In this document: in pieces, positions 18,078 to 26,805 of the stretch | Numbering within the stretch: position 1 is the first letter of the stretch | Layout: each line of letters opens with the position of its first letter | From: Cupriavidus sp. EM10 | GTDB taxonomy: Bacteria > Pseudomonadota > Gammaproteobacteria > Burkholderiales > Burkholderiaceae | NCBI RefSeq assembly: GCF_018729255.1 | Contig: NZ_CP076060.1 | Location: 1,550,001-1,614,000, forward strand | Direction of reading: 5' to 3' | DNA: 64,000 bases | Notes under the pieces: generated by a model | Told to the model about the DNA's origin: nothing | Databases searched by the model: none | Seen by the model: the letters and a program-made list of their open reading frames with translations, nothing else | Translations under genes and position numbers: made by a program

Positions 18078-18104
18078 CCGTAATACGAACAACTCGCATT
18101 ACGG
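18078..18104. promoter_or_regulatory. Candidate operator upstream of TonB receptor
   Basis: Imperfect palindrome: CCGTAATACGA, a 5-base spacer, then TCGCATTACGG, giving 11-bp arms with a single mismatch. It ends 30 bp before the receptor start, where an operator or promoter is expected. It does not resemble a Fur box. The binding protein is unknown; the neighbouring IclR regulators are possible. Confidence 0.5.
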
Positions 18105-18254
18105 ATTTGAAGGGCGAATGATGCCCAGCGAGCCGTTGCGCCGTCAAGGTTTAGCCCGGGCCCGGCCAGGGTCCTTGTCTGATTTCCAACACAAGCAGGC
18201 GGTGATGCAATCCGGACAAGACAACGCGCGGATGGCGGCTTTCGTACTCTTGCG

Positions 18255-19055
18255 CTAGCGCAACCCCAGCAGGTCTTCCAGCGTGCGGGCCAGGGCCACC
18301 CCACGCGGCCCGACGCGCCTCTGCACGGCGTCGAACGTGCCGGGGCGCGCCGGCACGCCGCAATTGACGACGAACCATTGGGAGTCCACCGGCCGGCATA
18401 GCGGAACGGCGAAGCCGAATACGTCGTGCCGCCATTCGGCCCGGTTCGAGCAGTAGCCGACCGATTCCAGATCGATCCGCGCCTGCGCCAGGGCCGGCTC
18501 GGCGCGGTGCCAGGCGTCGGGCGACGCCAGCCGTAGCCGGTTCAGCACCGGATCGCGCAAGTCGGCCGGTACGCGCCAAAGCCAGGCCTTGCCGATGGCG
18601 GTGGTCAGCATCGGCAGGGCCGCGCCGATGTCGGGCGGCACGAACAGGTTGTCGGTCGAACGTGCCGTTTCCACGTAGATCATCTGCGTACGGTCGCGAA
18701 CACCCAGCGACACGGCGCCGCCGATCTCGTCGGCCAGCGCCTTCATCAGTGGCCGTGCCACCTGCCGGATCTGCATGCTGGCCAGCAACGGGTAGCCCGG
18801 CGCCAGCACCGGCGCGCCGAGGCGGTACTTGCCCAGCGCCGCCTCGTGGCGCAGGTAGCCGAGCACCGCCAGCGTGTGGGTGAGCCGCGCGACCGTGGAT
18901 TTCGACAGCCCTGTGCGCTGCACGAAATCGCGGTTGCCCAGCAGCGCCTCTCCGGGCCGGTAGGCCAGCAGGATGTCGATGCCATTGGCCAGGGTCCGGG
19001 CGAACTGGCGGTCACCCGGATCGTCGCCGGGGATGCCCGGAGCGTGCCCGGTCAT
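18255..19055 (-). CDS. IclR-family transcriptional regulator (second of tandem pair)
   Basis: 266-residue regulator with an N-terminal winged HTH (about residues 18-80; RTGLSKSTVARLTHTLAVLGYLRH) and a C-terminal IclR effector domain (about 95-260; GAVSLGVRDRTQMIYVE, AIGKAWLW, NCGVPARPG). The effector lobe is similar throughout to the gene immediately upstream, with shared blocks such as ASMQIRQVARPLMKALAD. The start overlaps the upstream stop by 4 bp (ATGA), so the two are co-translated. Ligand unknown. Confidence 0.9.
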   Translation of the reverse strand: MTGHAPGIPGDDPGDRQFARTLANGIDILLAYRPGEALLGNRDFVQRTGLSKSTVARLTHTLAVLGYLRHEAALGKYRLGAPVLAPGYPLLASMQIRQVARPLMKALADEIGGAVSLGVRDRTQMIYVETARSTDNLFVPPDIGAALPMLTTAIGKAWLWRVPADLRDPVLNRLRLASPDAWHRAEPALAQARIDLESVGYCSNRAEWRHDVFGFAVPLCRPVDSQWFVVNCGVPARPGTFDAVQRRVGPRGVALARTLEDLLGLR

Positions 19056-19837
19056 GCCAGCAGCGCCTCCACTTCGGCCACCAGTTCGATCAGGCGCGGA
19101 CCCATCTCGCGTTCGAGCTTGCCGGGGGTCATGCGGGCAGCGGGCACGCCGCAGTTGAAGACCAGCGTCTCGCCGTCGATGGGGTGTCGCATCGGCACGG
19201 CCACCGCGTGGACATCGGGTAGCCAGTCGCCGGCCGATCGCGTAAAGCCGAGCGTGGCCAGGTCGGCGATGGCCGCCGGGATGGCGTCGGCGTGACGATG
19301 CCAGTCATCGGGCTCGGCGTCGCGCAGGCCATCCAGCACCGCCGCGCGCAAGTCGGCGGGCGCCTGCGCCAGCCAGGCCCGGCCGATGGCCGAAGCCAGC
19401 ATGGGCAGCGACGCGCCGATATCTGGACGAAATGCGATGGCATCGTGGCCGCGGCTGGTTTCCACATAGACCATGCGCAGGCGGTCGCGCAGCCCCAGCG
19501 ACACCGACCCGCCCATGCGGTCGGCCAGCGCCTTCATCAGTGGCCGCGCCACCTGCCGCACGCGCAGGCTGGCCAGCAGCGGATATCCCAGGGAAAGCGC
19601 CGTCGACCCCAGCCGGTAGCGGCGTAGGCGTGAGTCGTAGAGCAGCAGGCCGCGCACGGCCAGCGTGTAGGTCAGCCGGCTGATGGTGGCCTTGGACAGC
19701 CCCGTGCGCTCGGCCAGTTCCTTGTTGCTGAGCACCGTTTCGCCCACCCGAAAGCACTGCAGCAGCGCCAGGCCGTGCGCCAGCGTGGTGGCGAAGGCCG
19801 GATCGGGGTGGTGGAGGGGAGATTTGGGCGCGGGCAT
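19052..19837 (-). CDS. IclR-family transcriptional regulator (first of tandem pair)
   Basis: 261-residue IclR regulator: HTH at about residues 16-78 (ERTGLSKATISRLTYTLAVRG) and effector domain after about 95 (GSVSLGLRDRLRMVYVETSRG, LPMLASAIGRAWL, VFNCGVPAARM). It is a close paralogue of the downstream gene, so the pair arose by tandem duplication. It is divergent from the acyl-CoA dehydrogenase operon 135 bp away, the natural candidate target, since IclR proteins commonly control adjacent catabolic operons and are released by a pathway acid. Confidence 0.9.
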   Translation of the reverse strand: MPAPKSPLHHPDPAFATTLAHGLALLQCFRVGETVLSNKELAERTGLSKATISRLTYTLAVRGLLLYDSRLRRYRLGSTALSLGYPLLASLRVRQVARPLMKALADRMGGSVSLGLRDRLRMVYVETSRGHDAIAFRPDIGASLPMLASAIGRAWLAQAPADLRAAVLDGLRDAEPDDWHRHADAIPAAIADLATLGFTRSAGDWLPDVHAVAVPMRHPIDGETLVFNCGVPAARMTPGKLEREMGPRLIELVAEVEALLA

Positions 19838-19972
19838 CGGTTGTCATCCTACCGAAGCCAGTATGGCGCTGGGCGGGCTGACGTTCAAGATAGCGAAACA
19901 ACTGTGCCGGCATATCGAAGCCCGGCGTACGCTTGGTGCCATCACAAAAGACCAGTTCGATGGAGCGAGACA
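19838..19972. promoter_or_regulatory. Divergent promoter region, iclR pair / acyl-CoA dehydrogenase operon
   Basis: 135-bp gap between divergent transcripts, expected to contain both promoters and any IclR operator. I see no strong palindrome longer than 5 bp. Only the position supports the assignment. Confidence 0.4.
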
Positions 19973-21130
19973 ATGATTCGTGATCCCGACGTATTCCAGC
20001 CGTTCCTGCATTCGCTGCGCCGGTTCGTACGCGAGCGGCTGGTGCCGCGCGAGGCCGAGGTGGCCGCGCTCGACCTGGTTCCCGAAGACCTGGTCGACGC
20101 CATGGCCGCGCAGGGCATGTTCGGGTATTCGATTCCCGAGGAATACGGCGGCGCCGGCATGACCACCGAGGAACTGGTGCTGGCGGCCATGGAACTGTCG
20201 CAGTGCTCGGTGGCGTTCCGGGCCCGCGTGGGAACCAATACCGGCATCGGCTCCGAGGCCCTGGTGGCCGATGGCACGGCCGAGCAGAAGGCGCGCTACC
20301 TGCCGCTGCTGGCCAGCGGCGAGCTGACCGGCTCGTTCGCGCTGACCGAGCCCGACGCGGGTTCCGACGCCACGGCGCTCAAGACCACGGCCGTGCGCGA
20401 TGGCGACCACTACATCCTGAACGGCACCAAGTGCTTCATCACCAATGCGCCGATTGCTGGCGTGTTCACGGTGATGGCGCGTACCGATCCCGACAAGCCC
20501 GGCGCGGGCGGCATTTCGGCATTCATCGTGCCGCGCAACACGCCGGGGCTGGGCACCGGGCAGCCGTACCAGAAGATGGGCCAGGCCGGATCGCCGGTGT
20601 CCGAGGTCTATTTCAACGATTGCCGCGTGCCGGCCGCCAACCTGATCGGCGGCGAGGAAGGCCAGGGCTTCAAAACGGCGATGAAGGTGCTGAACAAGCA
20701 GCGCATCCACCTGGCCGCACTGTGCACCGGCCCGGCCATCCGCATGCTCGACGACGCCGTGCGCTTTGTGACCGAGCGCAAGCAGTTCGGCCAGCTGCTG
20801 GCCGATTTCCAGCTGGTGCAGGCCATGATCGCCGACTGCCAGACCGAGATCCACGCGGCCCGCGCGCTGATCCTGGATACGGCCCGCAAGCGCGACGACG
20901 GCCAGGACGTGACCATGGAGGCGTCGATCTGCAAGTACTTTGCGTCCGAGATGTGCGGGCGCGTTGCCGACCGCTGCGTGCAGCTGTTTGGCGGCTACGG
21001 TTACATTGCCGACTACGGCATCGAGCGCTTCTACCGCGACGTGCGCCTGTTCCGGCTGTACGAAGGCACCAGCCAGATCCACCAGCTCAATATCGCCAAG
21101 CGCACCTTCGCGCAGGCCGGCAGCCGCTGA
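19973..21130 (+). CDS. Acyl-CoA dehydrogenase
   Basis: 385-residue FAD flavoenzyme oxidising an acyl-CoA to its 2,3-enoyl form. Signature 1 is GSFALTEPDAGSDATALKT (about residues 120-138), with NGTKCFITNA as the middle-domain strand. Signature 2 is QLFGGYGYIADYGIERFYRDVR near the C-terminus. The catalytic glutamate lies in LYEGTSQIHQLNIAKR. First gene of a three-gene operon with a Bug solute-binding protein (34 bp) and a CoA transferase (3 bp), so the substrate is probably an imported carboxylate activated by CoA transfer. The exact acid cannot be told. Confidence 0.93.
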   Translation: MIRDPDVFQPFLHSLRRFVRERLVPREAEVAALDLVPEDLVDAMAAQGMFGYSIPEEYGGAGMTTEELVLAAMELSQCSVAFRARVGTNTGIGSEALVADGTAEQKARYLPLLASGELTGSFALTEPDAGSDATALKTTAVRDGDHYILNGTKCFITNAPIAGVFTVMARTDPDKPGAGGISAFIVPRNTPGLGTGQPYQKMGQAGSPVSEVYFNDCRVPAANLIGGEEGQGFKTAMKVLNKQRIHLAALCTGPAIRMLDDAVRFVTERKQFGQLLADFQLVQAMIADCQTEIHAARALILDTARKRDDGQDVTMEASICKYFASEMCGRVADRCVQLFGGYGYIADYGIERFYRDVRLFRLYEGTSQIHQLNIAKRTFAQAGSR

Positions 21131-21164
21131 GCGGCCGCGACGACAAGCAAAGACGGAGACAAGC

Positions 21165-22154
21165 ATGTTCAAGCCCATCCTGAGCGCCGCCGGCCTGCTG
21201 TGCGGCATGGCGTTGATTCCGCTGACCCCGGCCCACGCGGCCGACGCCGATGCCAAATATCCGAGCAAGGTCATCCGGCTGGTGGTGCCGTTTGCGCCGG
21301 GCGGGTCCACCGATATCGTGGCGCGGCTGATTTCCGAGCCGCTGCGCGAGGAACTGGGCCAGACCGTGATCGTCGACAACCGTCCCGGCGCAGGCGGCAA
21401 TATCGGCGGCGATATCGTGGCCAAGGCGGCACCGGATGGCTACACGCTGCTGATGGCCGCCGCGGGCCAGATCGCCATCAACCCGAGCCTGTACGCGAAG
21501 ATGAGCTACGAGCCTGCCCGCGACCTGGCGGCCGTGACGATGATCGCGCGCGACCACAACATGATGGCCGTCAACGCGTCGCTGCCGGTCAAGAACGTCA
21601 AGGAATTCATCGCCTACGCCAAGGCCCATCCGACCCAGGTCACGTTTGGCTCGCCCGGCAACGGCAGTCCGGCGCAACTGGCTGGTGAACTGCTGAACCA
21701 GACCGCCGGCCTGAAGATGCAGCACGTACCCTACAAGGGCAGCGGCCCGGCCGTGGCCGACCTGATCGCCGGCCATATCACGCTGATGATCGACAACATG
21801 CCAGCCATCTGGCCGCACGTACAGTCGGGCAAGCTGCGCGCGCTGGCGGTGACCAGCGAGAAACGTGCTTCGGGGGCGACCGATGTGCCCACGGCCGAGG
21901 AAGCCGGGCTCAAGGGCTACGTGGTGACGGCCTGGAAGGGCCTGATGGTGCCGGCCCAAACGCCGCGCCCGATCGTCGACCGCCTGAACCAGGCCATGGT
22001 CAAGGTGCTGGCACGGCCCGAGATCCGCAAGCGGCTGATCGAGCAGGGCGCCGAGCCGGTGGGCAATACGCCGGAACAGTTCGCGCAGCAGATCAAGGCC
22101 GACACCGCGTGGTGGGCCGCGCTGGTGAAATCCACGCATACCACGCTGGACTGA
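21165..22154 (+). CDS. Tripartite tricarboxylate transporter substrate-binding protein (Bug family)
   Basis: 329-residue periplasmic binding protein. The signal peptide ends at PAHAAD (about residue 27). Bug-family features are clear: YPSKVIRLVVPFAPGGSTDIVAR, VDNRPGAGGNIGGDIVAKAAPDGYTLL, and VPYKGSGPAVADLIAGHI. Bug proteins bind carboxylates through two main-chain loops and often act without a dedicated membrane pair; none is encoded here. The ATG at 21165 follows a GGAGA site. Located within the catabolic operon, it likely captures the operon's substrate. Confidence 0.93.
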   Translation: MFKPILSAAGLLCGMALIPLTPAHAADADAKYPSKVIRLVVPFAPGGSTDIVARLISEPLREELGQTVIVDNRPGAGGNIGGDIVAKAAPDGYTLLMAAAGQIAINPSLYAKMSYEPARDLAAVTMIARDHNMMAVNASLPVKNVKEFIAYAKAHPTQVTFGSPGNGSPAQLAGELLNQTAGLKMQHVPYKGSGPAVADLIAGHITLMIDNMPAIWPHVQSGKLRALAVTSEKRASGATDVPTAEEAGLKGYVVTAWKGLMVPAQTPRPIVDRLNQAMVKVLARPEIRKRLIEQGAEPVGNTPEQFAQQIKADTAWWAALVKSTHTTLD

Positions 22155-22157
22155 TCG

Positions 22158-23336
22158 ATGACGCACGCCTCCACGCCACAAGCGTCCGGCCCGCTGGCCG
22201 GCATCCGCATCCTCGACATGGCCACGGTGCTGGCCGCGCCGTTTTCCAGCACGCTCTGCGCCGACATGGGCGCCGAGGTGGTCAAGCTCGAACTGCCCGA
22301 CGGCAGCGATCCGCTACGCGGCCTGGCCCCGGTCAAGGGTGACCTGGCGCTGTACTGGAAGGTTACCAACCGGGGCAAGCGGGGCATCACGCTGGATGTG
22401 CGCAAGCCGGCCGGGCGTGAGCTGTTCCTGAAGCTGCTGCCGGAGTTCGACGTGCTGGTCGAGAACTTCCGCACTGGCACGCTCGACCGCTGGGGCCTGG
22501 ACCTGGCCACGCTGCACCGGGCCAATCCCCGGTTGACCGTGCTGCGCCTGACCGGCTTCGGCCAGACCGGCCCGTACGCGCAGCGCGCCGGGTTTGCGCG
22601 GATTTTCGAGGCGATGAGCGGCTTTACGAACCTGACCGGCGAACCGGGCGGCGCGCCGCTGCATATGAATTTCCCGATGGGCGACATGGTGGCCGGCCTG
22701 TTTGGCGCGTTTGCCATCGCCAGCGCCATGGCCGAGCGCCGCCGCCCGGGCAACGACGCCATGCCGGGCCAGGAGATCGACCTGGCGGCCACCGAGGCGC
22801 TGTTCCGGGTGCTGGAGCCGCTGGCCGTCGAACATGAGCAACTGGGGCAGGTGCGCCAGCGCGCCGGCAACCGGGCCACCTACACCGCGCCATCGAACAT
22901 GTACGCGACGGCGGACGGGCAATGGGTGTCGCTGGTGGCCTCGTCGGGGCCGATCTTCCGCCGGCTGTGCCAGGCCATCGGCCAGCCTGACCTGGCCGAC
23001 GACGCGCGCTTTGCCACCAACCCGTCGCGCGTGCGGCACCTGGACACCCTCGACGCCGCCATTGCCGGCTGGTTCGCCGCACATGCCTACGCCGAGGTGG
23101 CGCAGGCGCTGGCGGCGCATGAGATTCCGTTCAGCAAGATCTTCTCGATTGCCGATATCGTCGACGATCCGCACTTCCAGGCCCGCCAGGCCATCGTCCG
23201 GCTGCCCGACCCCGACCTGGGCACGATCCCGGCACCCTGCGTGGTGCCAAGGTTTTCCGGGCACGCGCCCGCCCCGCGCGCAGCGGGCCGGGCGTGGGGG
23301 AACACAATGTCGAGGTTTTCGGCGAGGTGGGGCTGA
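22158..23336 (+). CDS. CoA transferase, CaiB/BaiF family (class III), C-terminus frameshifted
   Basis: Read as given, 392 residues. It transfers CoA between carboxylic acids. The N-terminal Rossmann part has GIRILDMATVLAAPFSSTLCADMGAEVVK, and the catalytic Asp lies in FPMGDMVAGLFGA (about residue 177). The frame ends in GRAWGNTMSRFSARWG, which is not family-like. The normal C-terminus SGPGVGEHNVEVFGEVGL followed by TADDIEGLKRDGVV is encoded one frame back, ending at TGA 23378-23380. Adding one C to the C4 run at 23272-23275 joins the frames and gives a 407-residue enzyme. The break is probably a sequence error. Third gene of the acyl-CoA dehydrogenase operon. Confidence 0.88.
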   Translation: MTHASTPQASGPLAGIRILDMATVLAAPFSSTLCADMGAEVVKLELPDGSDPLRGLAPVKGDLALYWKVTNRGKRGITLDVRKPAGRELFLKLLPEFDVLVENFRTGTLDRWGLDLATLHRANPRLTVLRLTGFGQTGPYAQRAGFARIFEAMSGFTNLTGEPGGAPLHMNFPMGDMVAGLFGAFAIASAMAERRRPGNDAMPGQEIDLAATEALFRVLEPLAVEHEQLGQVRQRAGNRATYTAPSNMYATADGQWVSLVASSGPIFRRLCQAIGQPDLADDARFATNPSRVRHLDTLDAAIAGWFAAHAYAEVAQALAAHEIPFSKIFSIADIVDDPHFQARQAIVRLPDPDLGTIPAPCVVPRFSGHAPAPRAAGRAWGNTMSRFSARWG

Positions 23337-23396
23337 CCGCCGACGACATCGAAGGGCTGAAGCGGGACGGGGTGGTCTGAGACCGCCGCTCCTGCC

Positions 23397-23430
23397 AAAA
23401 AAAACGCCGCGACCAGGGAAGGCGCGGCGT
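23397..23430 (-). terminator. Intrinsic terminator, leftward
   Basis: Read on the minus strand: ACGCCGCG, an 11-base loop, CGCGGCGT, then a run of eight T. It stops leftward transcripts (from the hybrid-kinase module) before they run antisense into the CoA-transferase operon. It may also weakly terminate the rightward operon ending at 23380. Confidence 0.7.
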
Positions 23431-23617
23431 CAGAAATGCCCGTAACCGGGATGTGTCCGGGCACGAGGCAATCTAATGCAACGAACGTGTGACCGAAGAT
23501 GTCCGTATTGGGCACTTTTCGCACACACACGCACGGCTCAACTTCCGTCAATCTGTGGCGCGTCAGAGGGGATGGCTCACACCATGAGGTGAGCCGGAAA
23601 CAGATCAGGAGATCGCG

Positions 23618-23884
23618 ATGGTACGCAATGCCTTACGCGACGCGGTGATGCTGGAGCAGTACGTCACGTATCTGCAGACCAGGGTTGCCAAGCAGCAGGC
23701 CGTCGTTGCACAGCTCAGGGCATGCGGGCTGGACCCGCATGAAGACCAGCTCGTCCTGGACAATCTGCAGGGCGCCACCCAGGCCCTGGCGCGGCAGCTC
23801 GACCAGCTCCAGGCGCCGGCGGGCCTGCCCGGGGCCGGCGGACGGCGCACGGCGATGCCGTTGCCGCTGCATGCATTGGCCTGA
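23618..23884 (+). CDS. Small hypothetical protein, helical
   Basis: 88-residue protein starting MVRNALRDAVMLEQYVTYL. It is predicted almost entirely helical with heptad-like spacing (QTRVAKQQAVVAQL, LDNLQGATQALARQLDQLQ) and a flexible Pro/Gly-rich C-terminus. An AGGAG ribosome site 8 bases before the ATG supports translation. No family recognised. It is convergent with the hybrid kinase gene and separated from the CoA transferase by a terminator. Confidence 0.6.
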   Translation: MVRNALRDAVMLEQYVTYLQTRVAKQQAVVAQLRACGLDPHEDQLVLDNLQGATQALARQLDQLQAPAGLPGAGGRRTAMPLPLHALA

Positions 23885-23918
23885 AGCCGTGCCAGGGCGG
23901 GCGCCTGGCGCGGGTCGC

Positions 23919-25886
23919 CTACGCTGGCGCCATCGCCGTCTCGATCGCGTCCATCAGTTCCTGCAACCGTAGCGGCTTGCCGCAGACCGCGTCGAAGCCC
24001 GATTCGATGGCGGCGCGGCGGTCCTGCTGGCGCGTGAACGCGGTCAGGGCCACGGCGGGCACGCGCTGCAGTGCTTCCACGGCCTCGCGCACGCGGATCT
24101 CGCGGATCAGGTCGTTACCGTCGCGGCCCGGCAGGCCGATATCGCTGATGACCAGGTCGGGAGCGACCCGCGTCAATTCATTGAGCGCTTCCTCGCAATC
24201 GCGCGCCGTGCGCACCCGTGCGCCGTAGTCCGTCAGGATCGCGGACAGCGCGGCGGCCGCATCGGCGTCGTCTTCCACCACCAGCACGTCCAGCGCTGTC
24301 AGGGGCACCGTCTGCTGCAGCGCCGGCACCGGCAGGCCCGCTGGCGGGGCCTCCGGTGCGCCCGGTTCGGCCAGCGGAATGACCACCTCGAAGGTCGCGC
24401 CCAGCCCTTCGCCGGCGCTGAACGCCTGCACCGTGCCGCCGTGCATCTCCGACAGGTGCTTGACGATGGCCAGCCCCAGCCCCAGGCCGCCATGCTTGCG
24501 GCGGTTGGCGTCCTCGCTCTGGGTGAAGCGGTCGAACAGCAGCGGCACGAATTCGGCCGGGATGCCACGCCCGTTGTCGACCACGCGCACATGCAGGTAG
24601 TCGGTGTCGGACGACACATTGATCTGCACCACGCCTTCCTCGGGCGAGAACTTGATGGCGTTCGACACCAGGTTCCACAGGATCTGCTGGAAGCGCGCGG
24701 CATCGAGCCAGGCCGACTCGGCCATGGCCGGCGCCAGATGCAGTTCCAGCTTGACCTGCCGCTCGGCGGCCTGCGCCTGCATCGTATCCAGCGCGCCGCG
24801 CACCACCTCGGCCACGTTGGCGCGCTCGCGTTCCAGCTTCATCTTGCCGACGTTGAGCATCGACACGTCGACCAGGTCGGCCACCAGCCGGCGCTGGATG
24901 GCGACGTTGCGCTCCACGGCCGCCAGCCCGCGCCGGCCTTCCTCGGTCTCGATATGCCGCGCCAGCACGTGGGTCCACACCGAAATCACGTTCAGCGGGT
25001 TGCGCAGTTCATGCGACAGGATCGCGATGAAGTCGTCCTTCATCCGGTTCAGCCGCTCCACGGCCGCACGCGCGGCCTGCTCGCGCTCGATCAGCTGCGC
25101 GCGCTGGCGTTCCAGGTTGATGTGGTCGGTGATGTTCGACACCACCACTACCTTGACGCCCGTCTCCAGCACGGCCGAGATGCTCCACTCCAGGTGCATG
25201 GTCTCGCCATGCGCATCCTGCAGCGGAAACGTACCCTGCCAGCCGTGCACCTGTGCCTGGCCGGTGGCCTCGGCCACCTGGTCGCGGTACTCGGGCGGGG
25301 CGAAGGCGGCCACGGGCTGGCCCACCAGTTCTTCCTCGGTGCGCTTGAGCAGCTCCACCATGGCCGGATTCACGTCGACGAAGCGGCCGGCCAGGTCCAG
25401 CGTGCAGATGCCGCCGATGGCCTGGTGGTAGATCGCGCGGAAGCGGGCCTCGCTCTCGCGCATCGAGCGCTCTGCCGCGCTGGCGCGCAGCAGCGACGCA
25501 ATCGTGGCCACCAGCACGCCCGGTTCGGCGGGGTGGACCAGGTAGGCGCTGGCGCCGGCATCCAGGCCACGCACCTTGTCGTAGTCGGCCACATAGGTCG
25601 CCGACAGGTGTACCACCGGCACGGTGGCGGTCTGGGGACGGCCGCGCAGCGTGCGGCAGACCTGGAACCCGTCGATATCGGGCAGGTTGACGTCCAGCAC
25701 CACCGCCGACACGCTGGTGTCGGCCAGCTGCAAGGCCTCCTGGCCGCTCTCGGCTTCAACGGTCCGGTACCCCGCGGCCGTCAGCACCCGGACGGTGGCG
25801 TAGCGCGTGACCGGGTTGTCGTCCACCACCAGCACCAGCGGGTTCGGGGCGGCAGGCTGGGGGACGCTGCGGATTTCATCCGGCAT
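23919..25886 (-). CDS. Hybrid sensor histidine kinase/response regulator (REC-PAS-HK-REC)
   Basis: 655-residue soluble protein. Order: N-terminal receiver (about 15-130; VLVVDDNP, phospho-Asp in VVLDVNLPDIDG), PAS domain (about 150-265), HisKA with FIAILSHELRNPLNVIS (about 290-355), HATPase with NLVSNAIKFS, VDNGRGIPAE and GGLGLGLAIVKHL (about 395-500), and a C-terminal receiver (about 525-650; VVEDDADAA, VISDIGLPGRDG). No membrane helix. Its start overlaps the preceding kinase gene by 11 bp. Last gene of the stressosome-like operon, so it probably relays that module's signal. No DNA-binding output domain is present. Confidence 0.93.
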   Translation of the reverse strand: MPDEIRSVPQPAAPNPLVLVVDDNPVTRYATVRVLTAAGYRTVEAESGQEALQLADTSVSAVVLDVNLPDIDGFQVCRTLRGRPQTATVPVVHLSATYVADYDKVRGLDAGASAYLVHPAEPGVLVATIASLLRASAAERSMRESEARFRAIYHQAIGGICTLDLAGRFVDVNPAMVELLKRTEEELVGQPVAAFAPPEYRDQVAEATGQAQVHGWQGTFPLQDAHGETMHLEWSISAVLETGVKVVVVSNITDHINLERQRAQLIEREQAARAAVERLNRMKDDFIAILSHELRNPLNVISVWTHVLARHIETEEGRRGLAAVERNVAIQRRLVADLVDVSMLNVGKMKLERERANVAEVVRGALDTMQAQAAERQVKLELHLAPAMAESAWLDAARFQQILWNLVSNAIKFSPEEGVVQINVSSDTDYLHVRVVDNGRGIPAEFVPLLFDRFTQSEDANRRKHGGLGLGLAIVKHLSEMHGGTVQAFSAGEGLGATFEVVIPLAEPGAPEAPPAGLPVPALQQTVPLTALDVLVVEDDADAAAALSAILTDYGARVRTARDCEEALNELTRVAPDLVISDIGLPGRDGNDLIREIRVREAVEALQRVPAVALTAFTRQQDRRAAIESGFDAVCGKPLRLQELMDAIETAMAPA

Positions 25887-26805
25887 GGTCGTCTCCGGAG
25901 GCGGGCGTGGCCGCCGGCCGCCGCGGTGGCAACGGCAGCTGCACATTGGGCAGCGTGGTCGGCAGCGTCACGTAGAAGCGCGATCCCACGCCCACTTCGC
26001 TTTCGAAGCCGACATGACCGCCCAGCAACTCGGCCAGCCGCTTGGACAGCGCCAGGCCCAGTCCCGAGCCGCGGTAGCGCCGCTGCAGCGGCGAATCGAT
26101 CTGCACGAAGTCCTGGAAGACCTCGCCGTGCGAATCGGGCGGGATGCCGATGCCGGTATCGCGCACCGAGAACGTGATGGTGTCCGGCGAGCCGCAGGTG
26201 GCCGACACGCGCACCTCGCCGCTGGGGGTGAACTTCAGCGCGTTGGAGATGTAGTTGCGCAGGATATGCGACACCTTGCGGTCGTCGCTGAACAGCTTCT
26301 GCACGTCGTGCGGTTCCTCGAAGATCAGCGACACCTCGGGGTTGGTCAGCACGGGCTTGAACATGCCGCGCAGCGCGTCGAACATCGCCACCATGTCGAA
26401 CCAGGCCGGCGACACCTCGACCCGGCCGGCTTCCAGGCGCGCCAGGTCCAGCAGGTCGTTGACCATCTCGGAAAACTCGGCGGCCGTGTCGCGCACGAAG
26501 CCGACCTGCTTTTCCTGCTCGGGCGTCAGCGGGCCGTCCACGCGGTCCATCAGCAGCCGCGTGATGCTCTGGATCGCCACGATCGGCGTGCGGAACTCGT
26601 GGCTCATGTAGGCCAGGAAGCGGCTTTTCAGCTCGGTGGCCTGCCGCAGCTGCTCGGCCTGCATGTCCAGTTCGGAATACAGTGCCACCACGCCGCGGTT
26701 GGTTTCCTCGATCTCGGCGCGCAGCGCTTCCACTTCCTCGGTACGGGATTCCAGGGCGGCGCGCAACGCGGCCACGTCGTCGGGCAGGGCGTCCGGGGCA
26801 TTCAT
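25876..26805 (-). CDS. Sensor histidine kinase, soluble
   Basis: 309-residue kinase. An N-terminal coiled coil (about residues 10-60; RAALESRTEEVEALRAEIEE) replaces a classical sensor. HisKA contains the H-box FLAYMSHEFRTPIVAIQS (about 65-82). HATPase motifs are NYISNALKFTPSG, VRDTGIGIPPD and RGSGLGLALSKRL. No transmembrane segment, so the input is cytoplasmic, plausibly the stressosome proteins encoded upstream. The start ATG overlaps the stop of the SpoIIE gene (ATGA) and the end overlaps the hybrid kinase by 11 bp, showing a tightly coupled operon. Confidence 0.92.
   Translation of the reverse strand: MNAPDALPDDVAALRAALESRTEEVEALRAEIEETNRGVVALYSELDMQAEQLRQATELKSRFLAYMSHEFRTPIVAIQSITRLLMDRVDGPLTPEQEKQVGFVRDTAAEFSEMVNDLLDLARLEAGRVEVSPAWFDMVAMFDALRGMFKPVLTNPEVSLIFEEPHDVQKLFSDDRKVSHILRNYISNALKFTPSGEVRVSATCGSPDTITFSVRDTGIGIPPDSHGEVFQDFVQIDSPLQRRYRGSGLGLALSKRLAELLGGHVGFESEVGVGSRFYVTLPTTLPNVQLPLPPRRPAATPASGDDHAG

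Noticed and set aside
18049..18254. Fur box upstream of the TonB receptor
   Set aside because: No match to the GATAATGATAATCATTATC consensus; the visible palindrome is of a different type.
24441..26177. 578-codon plus-strand frame over the two kinases
   Set aside because: Antisense shadow; both kinases opposite show complete HisKA, HATPase and receiver motifs.
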